From assembly GCA_015057755.1 (NCBI GenBank), contig SVDR01000013.1:1-41277 (forward strand): a DNA stretch of 41,277 nt, given 5' to 3'. The translations under genes were made by a program, and so were the position numbers. Origin of the DNA: Lachnoclostridium sp. (GTDB lineage Bacteria; Bacillota_A; Clostridia; Lachnospirales; Lachnospiraceae). The notes beneath the pieces are model-generated. The model did no database searches, was not told the origin of the DNA, and was given only the letters and a program-made list of their open reading frames with translations. Below are positions 8,656-16,346 of the stretch, piece by piece (the stretch's first letter is position 1; each line of letters starts with the position of its first letter).

Positions 8656-10026
8656 TCACTGTTTCCCAAACTGAAACCGTCCCAGGAACAATACACCACG
8701 CACACACAGTTCAATGCTCATCGCCAGCCATGCACCCACCAGACCAAATGGTTTAATCAGGATCATGGTCAACGGCACTCGTACCAGCCAGAGACACGCC
8801 AGAACCAGTCCACTGGAAACCAGTGTATCTCCGCGTCCCTGCAAGATGCCTGTACAAACAAGCTGCGTTCCGTAGAACAGTTCCGCAATCGCCTCGATTC
8901 TCAAGATTATAGTTCCTAATTCGATCAACTCCGTATCCGGAGTTAGCATTCTCATCAATGGCGTTGCAAACACAAACAAAATCACTGACAGCACAATCGT
9001 AATAATCGCGGCAAACTGAATTCCTGCCCAACCGACTTGCTTCGCTCGTTTCATATCTCCGGAACCAATCTCTCTTCCTGTAATCGCAACCTGAGCCAAT
9101 CCGATACCGTAAGCCGGCATGTATGCGAAACTTTCCGCTGTGATCGCCAGAGAATGAGTCGCCATTGCGACCGTTCCCAAAGATGCGATCATGCTGGCTG
9201 TTGTAATCTGTGCGCCTCGCATGATCACTTGTTCCGCTCCGATCGGAGCGCCAAGTCTGATTGCCTCACGCAGGCTTTCTTTATAGCCGACTAGTGCAAA
9301 TAACTCTCCCTTATGTAATTTCATATTCGGTTCCCGTATCAAAAGCATAAACAGCATAAGAAGTGCAGTCACGACCTGCGACAATGCTGTACCTAAAGCC
9401 GCACCTTCCACACCAAGCCCCATGCCCGGTACCCAAATCCCAAATCCAAATAATTCCAAGTACCTGCTTGGGAAGATCAGGAAAAAGTTAAACAGCACGT
9501 CCATGCCATACATTGCCATGGTCAGAACGCCCGGCACTCGCATATTTCCGCTGCTCTGCAGCATTCCGACAGCATATCCATTTAACTGGATAAATGGAAG
9601 AGACATGGCGTAAATACGGAAATAGGCAGTTGCTGCCTCATGGATAGACACGTCTGCATTCATCCAGACTGGGAGACGGCTGCTGAGCCACAAACCGATC
9701 AGTGCCATCGCAAGACCGACAATTGTCGCCGTCCATAAACCATGCTTCATGATGCATTTGGCCTTCTCAGTCTCTCCTGCTCCCCCAGCCTGTGATGCCT
9801 GAATCGTAAAACCTGTCGTCAATGCAGAGCACAGTCCTCCAAAAAGCCACGTTACACTCGCAGTCACTCCTATGGCTGCCGCACCATCTGCGCCCAAACG
9901 GCCAACCATAGCAGAGTCAATGTACTGCATGACAACCGAAGACACCTGTGCCCACATAGATGGCAAGGAAAGTCCAACCACCATCCAAAATAATTCTTTC
10001 TTATTTGTATTTTCGTAATTCTTCAT
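8656..10026 (-). CDS. MATE family multidrug / cation efflux transporter
   Basis: An inner-membrane antiporter of about 456 residues with the twelve-helix MATE pattern. The N-terminal family block is clear: MVVGLSLPSMWAQVSSVVMQ, then YIDSAMVGRLGADGAAAIGV. The two halves repeat around the middle loop (RLGAPIGAEQVIMRGAQI marks the start of the second half). These proteins export drugs, dyes or metabolites using Na+ or H+ gradients; the substrate here is unknown. The ATG at 10026 is chosen because AAGAGG precedes it; an upstream in-frame TTG at 10041 has no ribosome site. The start overlaps the end of the Sel1-repeat gene by 26 bases, so the two are translationally coupled. Confidence 0.92.
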   Translation of the reverse strand: MKNYENTNKKELFWMVVGLSLPSMWAQVSSVVMQYIDSAMVGRLGADGAAAIGVTASVTWLFGGLCSALTTGFTIQASQAGGAGETEKAKCIMKHGLWTATIVGLAMALIGLWLSSRLPVWMNADVSIHEAATAYFRIYAMSLPFIQLNGYAVGMLQSSGNMRVPGVLTMAMYGMDVLFNFFLIFPSRYLELFGFGIWVPGMGLGVEGAALGTALSQVVTALLMLFMLLIREPNMKLHKGELFALVGYKESLREAIRLGAPIGAEQVIMRGAQITTASMIASLGTVAMATHSLAITAESFAYMPAYGIGLAQVAITGREIGSGDMKRAKQVGWAGIQFAAIITIVLSVILFVFATPLMRMLTPDTELIELGTIILRIEAIAELFYGTQLVCTGILQGRGDTLVSSGLVLACLWLVRVPLTMILIKPFGLVGAWLAMSIELCVRGVLFLGRFQFGKQ

Positions 10027-11644
10027 AAACCTCTTTCTCAAAGCAGCGGAAATTCTGTTCCTCTGCTTTTTGAAACCAGGAAGCAGCCTGCTTCTGATGT
10101 TTTAACTTTTCTTCCTTTGTTTTTGCACGTTCATAACGTTCCAACGCCAGTTTTCCCAATTTTACACTTGCCCTAGCACTGCCATCATGAGCAGCCTTTT
10201 CCAAAGCCTGCATATGTTTCTTTTTATCAGGCGATATTCCGCCCTCGCAAAAATAATAATTTGCCAAATGATAGGAGGCATTGGGATAGTTCATTTGCGC
10301 CGCCTGTTCCAGCATTTCTTTTGCTTCCTGAATATACTCAAGTCGAAGGTCCAACAGCGCAAGCTGTTCCATCGCATACACATTTCCCATTGCTACCGCA
10401 TTTTTCCATCTTTCTCTGGCGCTCTGTTCCCCAGATAAGCCTGCCATATTGAGCGCCGCTTCCAAATACGGTTTATATTTGGGATTATCCAAAAATTGGG
10501 CAGCTTTGATCGGTCCCCAGAATGAACCCATTTTCTCCGCTTGATCAAAATATCGAATCGCAGTTGATAACTCTTTTACAATCCGTCCGTCTATCTCCGT
10601 TTTTTCCTGATGTTTCGCTTTGGAATTCTTTTTCTCAAAAAGTTTTTCTGCCCGCATCAATGCCAGATCACCTAATCCACCAACCGCATGGTGGAATTTC
10701 TGCTCTGCCGCCATGAGATAATAGCGTTCCGCTTCCTGCATTCGTTCTTCCTCCGACATGTCGCCTGTTTCATGATGAAGGACCATATAACCATAGGAAT
10801 AAGCTCCCGGTGCATACGGTGGCTGACTGGTTGTGGACTGTTTAAAATAGTAAGCTGCCTGCTCCAAATTCTTTTCAACAATAAAAGTTCCGCTGGGGCC
10901 ACCGCCTTCATTTTTAACCGCAAATTCCATTCCCACATAATAGAATCCGGCTAAATTGCTGGATGCAATTGCATTTTTATCCGCCATCCGCTGCAATGCG
11001 AACAGAAAGTCCACACTTGTAAACTCATAACAGTCACAGGTCAAAAAGTACTCTTCTATCTGCTGCTTCATGTTGATCTTACCCAGTACTGTCTCATGTT
11101 CCGGGAGATCCGGGTTATGTCTTTCTCCCAGATGGGTCTGCACGATTTCGTAAATGATGGTCGCTAGCAAAAAGGCATCTGCCGTTTCTGACTGGGATAA
11201 AATACCTGACGCGTAAGATAGTTCATTTTTCATATGAACAAATACTTCCTGCAAATCAACCTCTTTACCATTATATAAGATCAATGCAGCAAGACGCCTG
11301 CAGATTTCCTTTTTCATATCCGTCTGTGCATAATGAATACAATGATATTTCGGAATCGCCATTCCCACATCATCATTAATGTGCTTTCCAATATTACTGG
11401 AACTGCTGTCCAATCCGCTTCTCAAGAATGCTTCAATTTCTTGCTTTTTGCCGGTCTGCAAACTGAACGAAGTAGAATCTTGCTCGCTTATCTCCATAAA
11501 CTCCACCAACTCCTCCGAAAAATGCTCCGGATTCGTCATGCCAAAAATACCATTATAAAAGCACACCTGATTGCTGAACAGTTTGCGACCTTTTCCTGAT
11601 AATATTTTTTGTAGCTTTCTTAATGCTGTTGTCTTCTGAAACAT
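10001..11644 (-). CDS. Sel1/TPR-like repeat protein
   Basis: A cytosolic-looking protein of 547 residues without signal peptide. The N-terminal 200 residues are not recognised. From about residue 225 onward there are Sel1-like helical repeats with the A-x-x-x-Y-x-x-A pattern (EQAAYYFKQSTTSQPPYAPG, EAERYYLMAAEQKFHHAVGG, AIRYFDQAEKMGSFWGPIKA, YIQEAKEMLEQAAQMNYPNA, ASWFQKAEEQNF at the end). Such repeats are protein-binding scaffolds. It heads a transcript with the MATE gene, which overlaps its 3' end. A promoter with TATAAT at 11721-11716 lies between two copies of the CCATGG palindrome, so expression is probably under a repressor or activator binding those sites. Function is unknown. Confidence 0.8.
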   Translation of the reverse strand: MFQKTTALRKLQKILSGKGRKLFSNQVCFYNGIFGMTNPEHFSEELVEFMEISEQDSTSFSLQTGKKQEIEAFLRSGLDSSSSNIGKHINDDVGMAIPKYHCIHYAQTDMKKEICRRLAALILYNGKEVDLQEVFVHMKNELSYASGILSQSETADAFLLATIIYEIVQTHLGERHNPDLPEHETVLGKINMKQQIEEYFLTCDCYEFTSVDFLFALQRMADKNAIASSNLAGFYYVGMEFAVKNEGGGPSGTFIVEKNLEQAAYYFKQSTTSQPPYAPGAYSYGYMVLHHETGDMSEEERMQEAERYYLMAAEQKFHHAVGGLGDLALMRAEKLFEKKNSKAKHQEKTEIDGRIVKELSTAIRYFDQAEKMGSFWGPIKAAQFLDNPKYKPYLEAALNMAGLSGEQSARERWKNAVAMGNVYAMEQLALLDLRLEYIQEAKEMLEQAAQMNYPNASYHLANYYFCEGGISPDKKKHMQALEKAAHDGSARASVKLGKLALERYERAKTKEEKLKHQKQAASWFQKAEEQNFRCFEKEVYEELRKYK

Positions 11645-11688
11645 TCTTATTACACCTCAGACCTTTGCTTCACCTGATACCAATTAAC

Positions 11689-11704
11689 AATTACCATGGT
11701 GATT
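11689..11704. promoter_or_regulatory. CCATGG palindromic operator, copy 2
   Basis: AATTACCATGGTGATT, one mismatch from a perfect 16-base palindrome. It lies just downstream of the -10 element at 11721-11716, over the expected start of the Sel1 transcript, a repressor-type position. Confidence 0.6.
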
Positions 11705-11715
11705 TTCTTACTGAT

Positions 11716-11743
11716 ATTATACACGAATTCAATCCGCTCATAA
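11716..11743 (-). promoter_or_regulatory. Promoter of the Sel1-MATE transcript
   Basis: Minus-strand TATAAT at 11721-11716 with TTATGA 16 bases upstream as a weak -35. It sits between the two palindromes, about 72 bases before the ATG. Confidence 0.5.
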
Positions 11744-11755
11744 GGACATTTCATA

Positions 11756-11771
11756 AATTACCATGGTAATT
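11756..11771. promoter_or_regulatory. CCATGG palindromic operator, copy 3
   Basis: AATTACCATGGTAATT is a perfect 16-base palindrome, centred 67 bases from copy 2 and about 45 bases upstream of the -10. Two sites about six to seven helical turns apart that flank a promoter are typical of looping or cooperative repression. Confidence 0.65.
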
Positions 11772-11772
11772 T

Positions 11773-11806
11773 AAAAAGACCGGTTCCCCTGAAAGGAAAC
11801 CGGTCT
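11773..11806 (-). terminator. Terminator of the AbgA-like gene
   Basis: Minus-strand GACCGGTTTCC and GGAACCGGTC pair (cores 11805-11798 and 11785-11778), followed by TTTTT at 11777-11773. It starts 15 bases after the stop codon at 11821. Confidence 0.9.
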
Positions 11807-11820
11807 ATCCTAAAAATCAT

Positions 11821-13134
11821 TTATTTGACAATATCATAAACTGCTGCACAGAATGTCTTAACTGCATTCGGGATCGCAACTTCGTCGATATCGAAACGAC
11901 GGTTATGACCCGGCGCGGACTGTTTGGAATGTACACGCATGAATGTTGCAATACCGCCATTCTGCTGAACGCGTGTCATCATGTAAGAGTAGTCCTCACT
12001 GCCGCCGCTGCGGTTGCTGTCATCCTTGGAAACCTTCAGACCAACTGCCTCAGCTGCTGCACGGATACGATCGATCATAGCCTTGTCGGATGTCATGGAC
12101 TGTGCACCGCCCATTACTTTCATCTCATATGTACAGCCGTGCATCTTTGCTGCTGCCTCGATCACGTTTGTTGCGTATTCTACTACATAATCGTTGATCT
12201 CTGTTGTCTCACCGCGAAGCTCGATCTCCATCTTTGCAACGTCTGCGATTACGTTTCTGCCGGAACCTGCATTTACAGTACCAACGTTGATACGTGTCAT
12301 ACCGCCGGAATGACGCGGAATCGCATAGAGGTTCATGATCGCTGTTGCAACTGCTAACATAACGTTCTTGCCCTTCTCCGGAGAACCGCCTGCATGTGCG
12401 GATAAACCATGGAAGTAAACGTCATATTTTGTTGTTGCAAGGGAACCATGGCTGCCCGGGGAAATCGCTACATCTGCATCATCTTTTCTCAGATCAGAAA
12501 CATGAGAACCGATACAGAAATCTACGCCGTCAAGATGACCGTTTTCTACGATGGATTTTGCACCGCGAACGCCTTCCTCTGCCGGCTGGAAGATTAACTT
12601 AATTGTACCGTGAAGCTGGTCTTTGATTGCCATTAATGTCTTAGCAACACCGAGACCGATTGTCGCATGTGCGTCATGACCGCACGCATGCATCATACCG
12701 TAGTTTACAGAAGAGAAGCCTTCTGCTGCCGGGCGATGTCCGTCATCCTGTGCCTCGATTACGCCAAGGGCGTCAATATCAAAACGCATTGCAACTGTCG
12801 GGCCTTCGCCACATTTGATAATACCGATAACGCCTGTCATACCGCCCTTTGTATACGGTAAGAACTCCGGATCGCCGCCCTGCTCTACTGCACGCTGGTA
12901 GCTTGCTTCAAGAGCTGCTTCCTCCGGAACGCCCATTCTTGCGTCTCTCTTACAAACCTGCTCACCAACCAGAACTTCATCTACGCCCATCTCTGTCAAT
13001 TTGCGAGCGATGATGGAAGAAGTACGCATCTCGAACCAACCGGACTCTGCGTATTTGTGGAAATCACGACGGATGCCCACTAATTCTTCTGTGATGCTGT
13101 CTGCTGTCTGAACAATTTTCTCATACATTGTCAT
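11821..13134 (-). CDS. M20D-type amidohydrolase, AbgA-like (p-aminobenzoyl-glutamate hydrolase subunit A family)
   Basis: A zinc- or manganese-dependent amidohydrolase of 437 residues. The length and the N-terminal insert (GEQVCKRDARMGVPEEAALE) resemble AbgA, one subunit of the enzyme that splits the folate breakdown product p-aminobenzoyl-glutamate. Metal-binding motifs are visible: GMMHACGHDAHATIGLG (about 148-164), the carboxylate pair in FQPAEEGVRGA (about 183-193), HGLSAHAGGSPEKGKN and the C-terminal GGSEDYSYMM block. The ATG at 13134 follows GGAGG by nine bases. A serine hydrolase lies 142 bases upstream on the same strand. The companion subunit is not adjacent; another M20 enzyme is at 35634. 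Other N-acyl amino acid substrates are possible, so no gene symbol is given. Confidence 0.82.
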   Translation of the reverse strand: MTMYEKIVQTADSITEELVGIRRDFHKYAESGWFEMRTSSIIARKLTEMGVDEVLVGEQVCKRDARMGVPEEAALEASYQRAVEQGGDPEFLPYTKGGMTGVIGIIKCGEGPTVAMRFDIDALGVIEAQDDGHRPAAEGFSSVNYGMMHACGHDAHATIGLGVAKTLMAIKDQLHGTIKLIFQPAEEGVRGAKSIVENGHLDGVDFCIGSHVSDLRKDDADVAISPGSHGSLATTKYDVYFHGLSAHAGGSPEKGKNVMLAVATAIMNLYAIPRHSGGMTRINVGTVNAGSGRNVIADVAKMEIELRGETTEINDYVVEYATNVIEAAAKMHGCTYEMKVMGGAQSMTSDKAMIDRIRAAAEAVGLKVSKDDSNRSGGSEDYSYMMTRVQQNGGIATFMRVHSKQSAPGHNRRFDIDEVAIPNAVKTFCAAVYDIVK

Positions 13135-13276
13135 TGTTTTTGCCCTCCATATCTTGCATTTTCGTGACGTACACCCCTGCCGTCACACATTATATTTTCT
13201 GCCGCCTGCATTTCCCTTGCAGTCGACTATATTTACCGCACATCCTCCGATCTGTACGGAAAATTTCATTAATCCC

Positions 13277-14695
13277 TTAGCGCTTCCGCAACATACGTCC
13301 GCCATAACCAATCGCAAACACATTGCCATCGCCGTCTTTAAACAATTTCACATAGCCATCTTTTAAAAAGCCACGGACTAGACCTACATTCTCATTGACC
13401 ATGATAAACGGCTGCACCTTTCCATCTGCGCGAAGACCAACTTTTCCATCTTCCACGAAAATCTCAACAACCGAATTCTGAACCTGCCCCTCGTCCGTCG
13501 CATAACTTCCAACGGCTGCCTTTACGGTCTTCTCTGTCCACGGATTGTCCTGATACATATCACGCATATCCACCGGATTTCTTCCATGATACATGCGCAT
13601 CGCCGCATCAGCAATCGCACTGACCGGAACATCCGATGTATTACAGAGCACGATCACGCCTGCTCCTGCTTCGTAAGACCACGACATATTGGAAGAAACA
13701 CCCAGCTGGCTGCCGCCATGCTCCACGATCGTCAGGTCATCCAGCTTCTTTGTCGCAAGTCCCATGCAGTACCAGCTCTCCGGACGGTATTCGATCGATG
13801 GTCTGCACATCGTCTGAATGCCTTCCCATGAAAGCAGACGTTCTCCTCCAAGAGTCTTTCCGCGATTCAGATACATGGTTACAACCTTCTTCATATCTGC
13901 CAGCGTGGAACGCAGTGCGCCTGCTCCGCTGAGCACAAAACCGGAATTGTAAAAATCCCGACAGCCGATCAGCTGACCATTTTTTACATTATATAATATA
14001 GAAGAATTTTCATCGAGACGCGGTCTCAGGTACTCGCATCCGCTGCGGTCCATGTTCAACGGATCCAGGATGTTCTTGCGTACATAGTCAGAAAAGCTCT
14101 TTTCGCCGCTGACTCTGCGCACCATCTCGCCAAGAAGTCCAAATCCATCATTGCAATAACTCATGTAGGTTCCCGGAGCTCCGCTGAGACCGATTCCCAT
14201 CACCTGCTCATCCAGCTGTTCCGCAACCAACTTTACACCAATATCCGCAAGCTCTGTCACAAATGCCAGATCGCCATGCTCTTCCTCTTTGAAACCATAC
14301 GCTGCGGCAGTTTCCTTGATCTGCGTGCGCACGGTCGGATAGAAGCCTGCACTGTGATTTAAGAAATGACGCACACGCACGGTCTTCTGATTCTTATTGG
14401 TAAATTCCGGAATGTACTTGCTGACCGGATCGTCCAGATCCATCAGCCCTTTTTCGCACAGCTGCATAACGGAAAGTGCCACAAATGATTTCGTTACCGA
14501 TGCCATACCGAAAATCGTGTCCTCATCGATCGGAATCTGATTCTCCACATCACGATAGCCAAAATAATTTTCGTACGCGGTATTGCCCTCATCATCGATC
14601 ACTGCCACTGCGATTCCCGCTGCATTGTACTGACGCTTGATCTGCTTTACAAGCTCCTCAAATAAATATCGATTGGTATTGTTGATACGATTCAT
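13277..14695 (-). CDS. Beta-lactamase-fold serine hydrolase (class C / esterase type)
   Basis: A serine hydrolase of 472 residues with the penicillin-binding-protein-like fold. The active-site SxxK is in FGMASVTKSFVALSVMQLCE, the YxN in YMSYCNDGFGLLGEMV, and the third motif is HGG (IVEHGGSQLGVSSN) as in class C-related esterases and D-aminopeptidases. A C-terminal beta-domain (about 385-472) is similar in size to the extra domain of several of these peptidases. No signal peptide is visible, so it is probably cytosolic and not a resistance beta-lactamase. The start at 14695 has GAGG eight bases upstream; an in-frame TTG seven codons earlier is less likely. The next gene on the same strand is the AbgA-like amidohydrolase, and a joint role in peptide or amide breakdown is only suggested. 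Confidence 0.85.
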   Translation of the reverse strand: MNRINNTNRYLFEELVKQIKRQYNAAGIAVAVIDDEGNTAYENYFGYRDVENQIPIDEDTIFGMASVTKSFVALSVMQLCEKGLMDLDDPVSKYIPEFTNKNQKTVRVRHFLNHSAGFYPTVRTQIKETAAAYGFKEEEHGDLAFVTELADIGVKLVAEQLDEQVMGIGLSGAPGTYMSYCNDGFGLLGEMVRRVSGEKSFSDYVRKNILDPLNMDRSGCEYLRPRLDENSSILYNVKNGQLIGCRDFYNSGFVLSGAGALRSTLADMKKVVTMYLNRGKTLGGERLLSWEGIQTMCRPSIEYRPESWYCMGLATKKLDDLTIVEHGGSQLGVSSNMSWSYEAGAGVIVLCNTSDVPVSAIADAAMRMYHGRNPVDMRDMYQDNPWTEKTVKAAVGSYATDEGQVQNSVVEIFVEDGKVGLRADGKVQPFIMVNENVGLVRGFLKDGYVKLFKDGDGNVFAIGYGGRMLRKR

Positions 14696-14756
14696 TCCCC
14701 TTACCTCACACTTCAATCTAGTATCATTTTAGCATGAGAGTGGAGCCAATGCAAGC

Positions 14757-15155
14757 TTACTTGTTTTGTAACTTTAATAATAATGCTTCTTGAAGGATTT
14801 GAGAAAAGTTCAACTCCATCGCCATCGCTGCCTCATTCAGCCATTCCGGAATAGTAAGAGTTTTCTTAACCGCCTTGTTGCTGTGCATTTTACGATACAC
14901 CATTGTATCGCAGACAACATAATTAACAAACGCTCCTAACTCCAGATCGAATGCGCTCAATTCAGATGGTTTCGGTATCTCACGTTCCTCTTTCTCGTAC
15001 TCGTATAAAACCAAAGCTAAAGCGTCTCTTGCCATTTCAAGTCCATCTTCCAATGTGTCACCACACGTAAAACATCCCTCTAAATCAGGGAAATTAATTG
15101 AATAACTACCGTCCTCTTCCGGTATAAAAATAGCCGGATATGCATATTTTGCCAT
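14757..15155 (-). CDS. hicB: HicB family antitoxin
   Basis: Antitoxin of a type II HicAB system, 132 residues. The N-terminal partial RNase H-like fold is clear (YPAIFIPEEDGSYSINFPDL, EGCFTCGDTLEDGLEMARDA). The C-terminus looks like a ribbon-helix-helix DNA-binding segment (KKTLTIPEWLNEAAMAMELN, then FSQILQEAL). HicB neutralises HicA and represses the pair's promoter. It lies 27 bases after hicA on the same strand. The operator at 15390-15407 is its probable target. Confidence 0.93.
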   Translation of the reverse strand: MAKYAYPAIFIPEEDGSYSINFPDLEGCFTCGDTLEDGLEMARDALALVLYEYEKEEREIPKPSELSAFDLELGAFVNYVVCDTMVYRKMHSNKAVKKTLTIPEWLNEAAMAMELNFSQILQEALLLKLQNK

Positions 15156-15182
15156 GTAAGTCCTCCCGTTACCTTTATATGC

Positions 15183-15365
15183 TTATTTTAATCCTGCAGT
15201 TTTTAAAATATTATTTAAAGTCCCAATAGGAATTTCTACCTTATGTCGAAGTACAACGAATTCTTTTTTGGAAATTTCACTATACCTAATGTCATGCCTG
15301 CTTCCATTTCGTTTGATATAACAACCATTCTTTCGGAGAATTTTTATCAATTCTTGTGTTTTCAT
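15183..15365 (-). CDS. hicA: HicA family toxin (mRNA interferase)
   Basis: A 60-residue double-stranded-RNA-binding-fold toxin that cleaves mRNA. The family pattern is visible: MKTQELIKILRKNGCYIKRN, then the catalytic histidine in GSRHDIRY (His24), and the C-terminal IPIGTLNNILKTAGL typical of HicA. The ATG at 15365 has AGGAG four to five bases upstream; an in-frame ATG six codons earlier lacks a ribosome site. Order is toxin first, antitoxin second, as usual for HicAB. The promoter and operator at 15384-15412 lie directly before it. Confidence 0.93.
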   Translation of the reverse strand: MKTQELIKILRKNGCYIKRNGSRHDIRYSEISKKEFVVLRHKVEIPIGTLNNILKTAGLK

Positions 15366-15383
15366 TATACTCCTATTATCCAT

Positions 15384-15412
15384 AGAATAACACGTATTTA
15401 TACGTGTGTCAA
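15384..15412 (-). promoter_or_regulatory. hicAB promoter with embedded palindromic operator
   Basis: On the minus strand a perfect TTGACA (15412-15407) and TATTCT (15389-15384) stand 17 bases apart. The spacer is occupied by an 18-base perfect inverted repeat, ACACGTAT-TT-ATACGTGT (15390-15407). A HicB dimer bound there would block RNA polymerase, giving autorepression. The leader to the hicA ATG is under 15 bases. Confidence 0.85.
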
Positions 15413-15665
15413 CGTACTGCCAAATGAGAACCAGATATATTTTGCTAATATTTGACCTTCATACGCATATCCCCTTTCAAAAAGCAAAATCGAACATTGA
15501 CCGAAGCGGCCTCGAATATAAATAGATTGAACCAAAACGGTTCGAGAAAAGTTTCCGGATCATTTCGTCTGATTGCTCGCTTTTTGAACTCAATTACGTT
15601 ATAATTAATTTGTACCGACTTTGAACTATCATCTAAATACAGCAATCCTTGAAAGGAGCCTTACT
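15413..15665. other. Spacer between hicAB and the VOC gene
   Basis: About 250 bases between divergent genes. A TATAAT at 15600-15605 (plus) could serve the VOC gene but has no good -35. There is a small inverted repeat, GAACC (15529-15533) with GGTTC (15539-15543), inside a wider CTCGAA/TTCGAG pair. A minus-strand reading frame of 66 codons here has no recognisable domain and is not called. Confidence 0.4.
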
Positions 15666-16031
15666 ATGAAACCTGAATCCAGTGTAATTTTCTTCCCATG
15701 CAAAGATATTAATGAAACAAAAACATATTATACTTCTGTTTTAGAACTTCCTATCTGCAAAGATCTGGGAAATACCGTCTGGTTTGACTGCGGATATGGT
15801 TATCTGGCATTTGTCCAGTACGGTCCGGAACGTGAAATGGCTACCGGTCAGTGCATCTCCTTCAATCTTCCAACTATAGAAGATGTGGATTCCATGTATA
15901 AAAAATTGCAAACCCGCCCGGTAATCGGTCTGAAAGGAGCTCCGGCACATCATCCAAAATTTCCGGTGTATTCTTTCTTTTTCTCAGACCCGAATGGATA
16001 TACTTTGGAATATCAGAGAACAACGGATTAG
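15666..16031 (+). CDS. VOC superfamily (glyoxalase/dioxygenase-fold) protein
   Basis: A 121-residue single-module VOC protein. The beta-alpha-beta-beta-beta pattern is seen in VIFFPCKDINETKTYYTSVL, ELPICKDLGNTVWFDCGYGY and the C-terminal VYSFFFSDPNGYTLEYQ, whose final Glu is the usual metal ligand position. The family includes glyoxalase I, dioxygenases and fosfomycin or bleomycin resistance proteins; the first His or Gln metal ligand expected near the N-terminus is not obvious, so the activity is undefined. The ATG at 15666 has GGAG seven bases upstream. It is a single-gene plus-strand unit between hicAB and the ncRNA terminator at 16056-16085. Confidence 0.85.
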   Translation: MKPESSVIFFPCKDINETKTYYTSVLELPICKDLGNTVWFDCGYGYLAFVQYGPEREMATGQCISFNLPTIEDVDSMYKKLQTRPVIGLKGAPAHHPKFPVYSFFFSDPNGYTLEYQRTTD

Positions 16032-16055
16032 AAAAATAAATGAATATAAATCAAC

Positions 16056-16085
16056 AAAAAAGGCCTTGACTTTTCAGTCAAGGCC
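16056..16085. terminator. Bidirectional terminator shared by the VOC gene and the ncRNA
   Basis: Perfect 9-bp stem GGCCTTGAC (16062-16070) with GTCAAGGCC (16077-16085). On the minus strand six T follow directly (16061-16056), so it is a strong terminator for the ncRNA. On the plus strand the tail is ATTATATAT, weaker. Confidence 0.9.
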
Positions 16086-16282
16086 ATTATATATCGTCTG
16101 CAATTTCCTTTCTCCGTCCGCTGTCTCGCCTCACAGTGGCTACCTCAGCGCCTCGGCCTCTTTCCTTTCGGCTTCCGGCCTCTTCCCCTTGGCTTTCGCT
16201 TTAGGTTCTGGTTACTTGGCTTTGGGTTGTCTCCTTTTCAGGTTCTTCCCAGCCGCTTCGTTTTTGTTTCTCTCAGCGGCCT
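16058..16282 (-). ncRNA. Putative structured noncoding RNA of about 225 nt with its own promoter and terminator
   Basis: This intergenic stretch is purine-rich on the minus strand and has no good reading frame on that strand. It starts after a TTGACA-17-TGGTAT promoter and ends at a perfect terminator. By eye it folds into several helices: CCGCUG (16279-16274) can pair with CAGCGG (16123-16118), closing the whole molecule. Inside, GGCU and GGG (16254-16248) pair with CCC and AGCC (16226-16218), enclosing CCU-GAAA-AGG. There are GCGAAAGC (16199-16192) and CCGAAAGG (16171-16164) hairpins with GNRA loops. A competing pairing exists between 16280-16276 and 16256-16252. Size, A-rich joints and GNRA loops suggest a compact structured RNA. 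It lacks the signatures I know for tmRNA, RNase P, SRP or 6S RNA. The raiA-motif RNA of Clostridia (about 200 nt) should be tested first. Confidence 0.65.
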
Positions 16283-16287
16283 CACGT

Positions 16288-16316
16288 ATACCAGCACACG
16301 TTTTTTCATTTGTCAA
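16288..16316 (-). promoter_or_regulatory. Promoter of the putative ncRNA
   Basis: Perfect TTGACA at 16316-16311, then 17 bases, then TGGTAT at 16293-16288 (minus strand). The predicted start is about 16282-16280, at the base of the outermost helix of the RNA. Confidence 0.7.
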
Positions 16317-16346
16317 CAACTTTTTTGACATTTTTTTAATGTTTTT

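Noticed and set aside
15445..15645. Minus-strand 66-codon frame in the hicAB-VOC spacer
   Set aside because: No ribosome site, no recognisable domain, overlaps the likely VOC promoter; could be a relic but cannot be supported.
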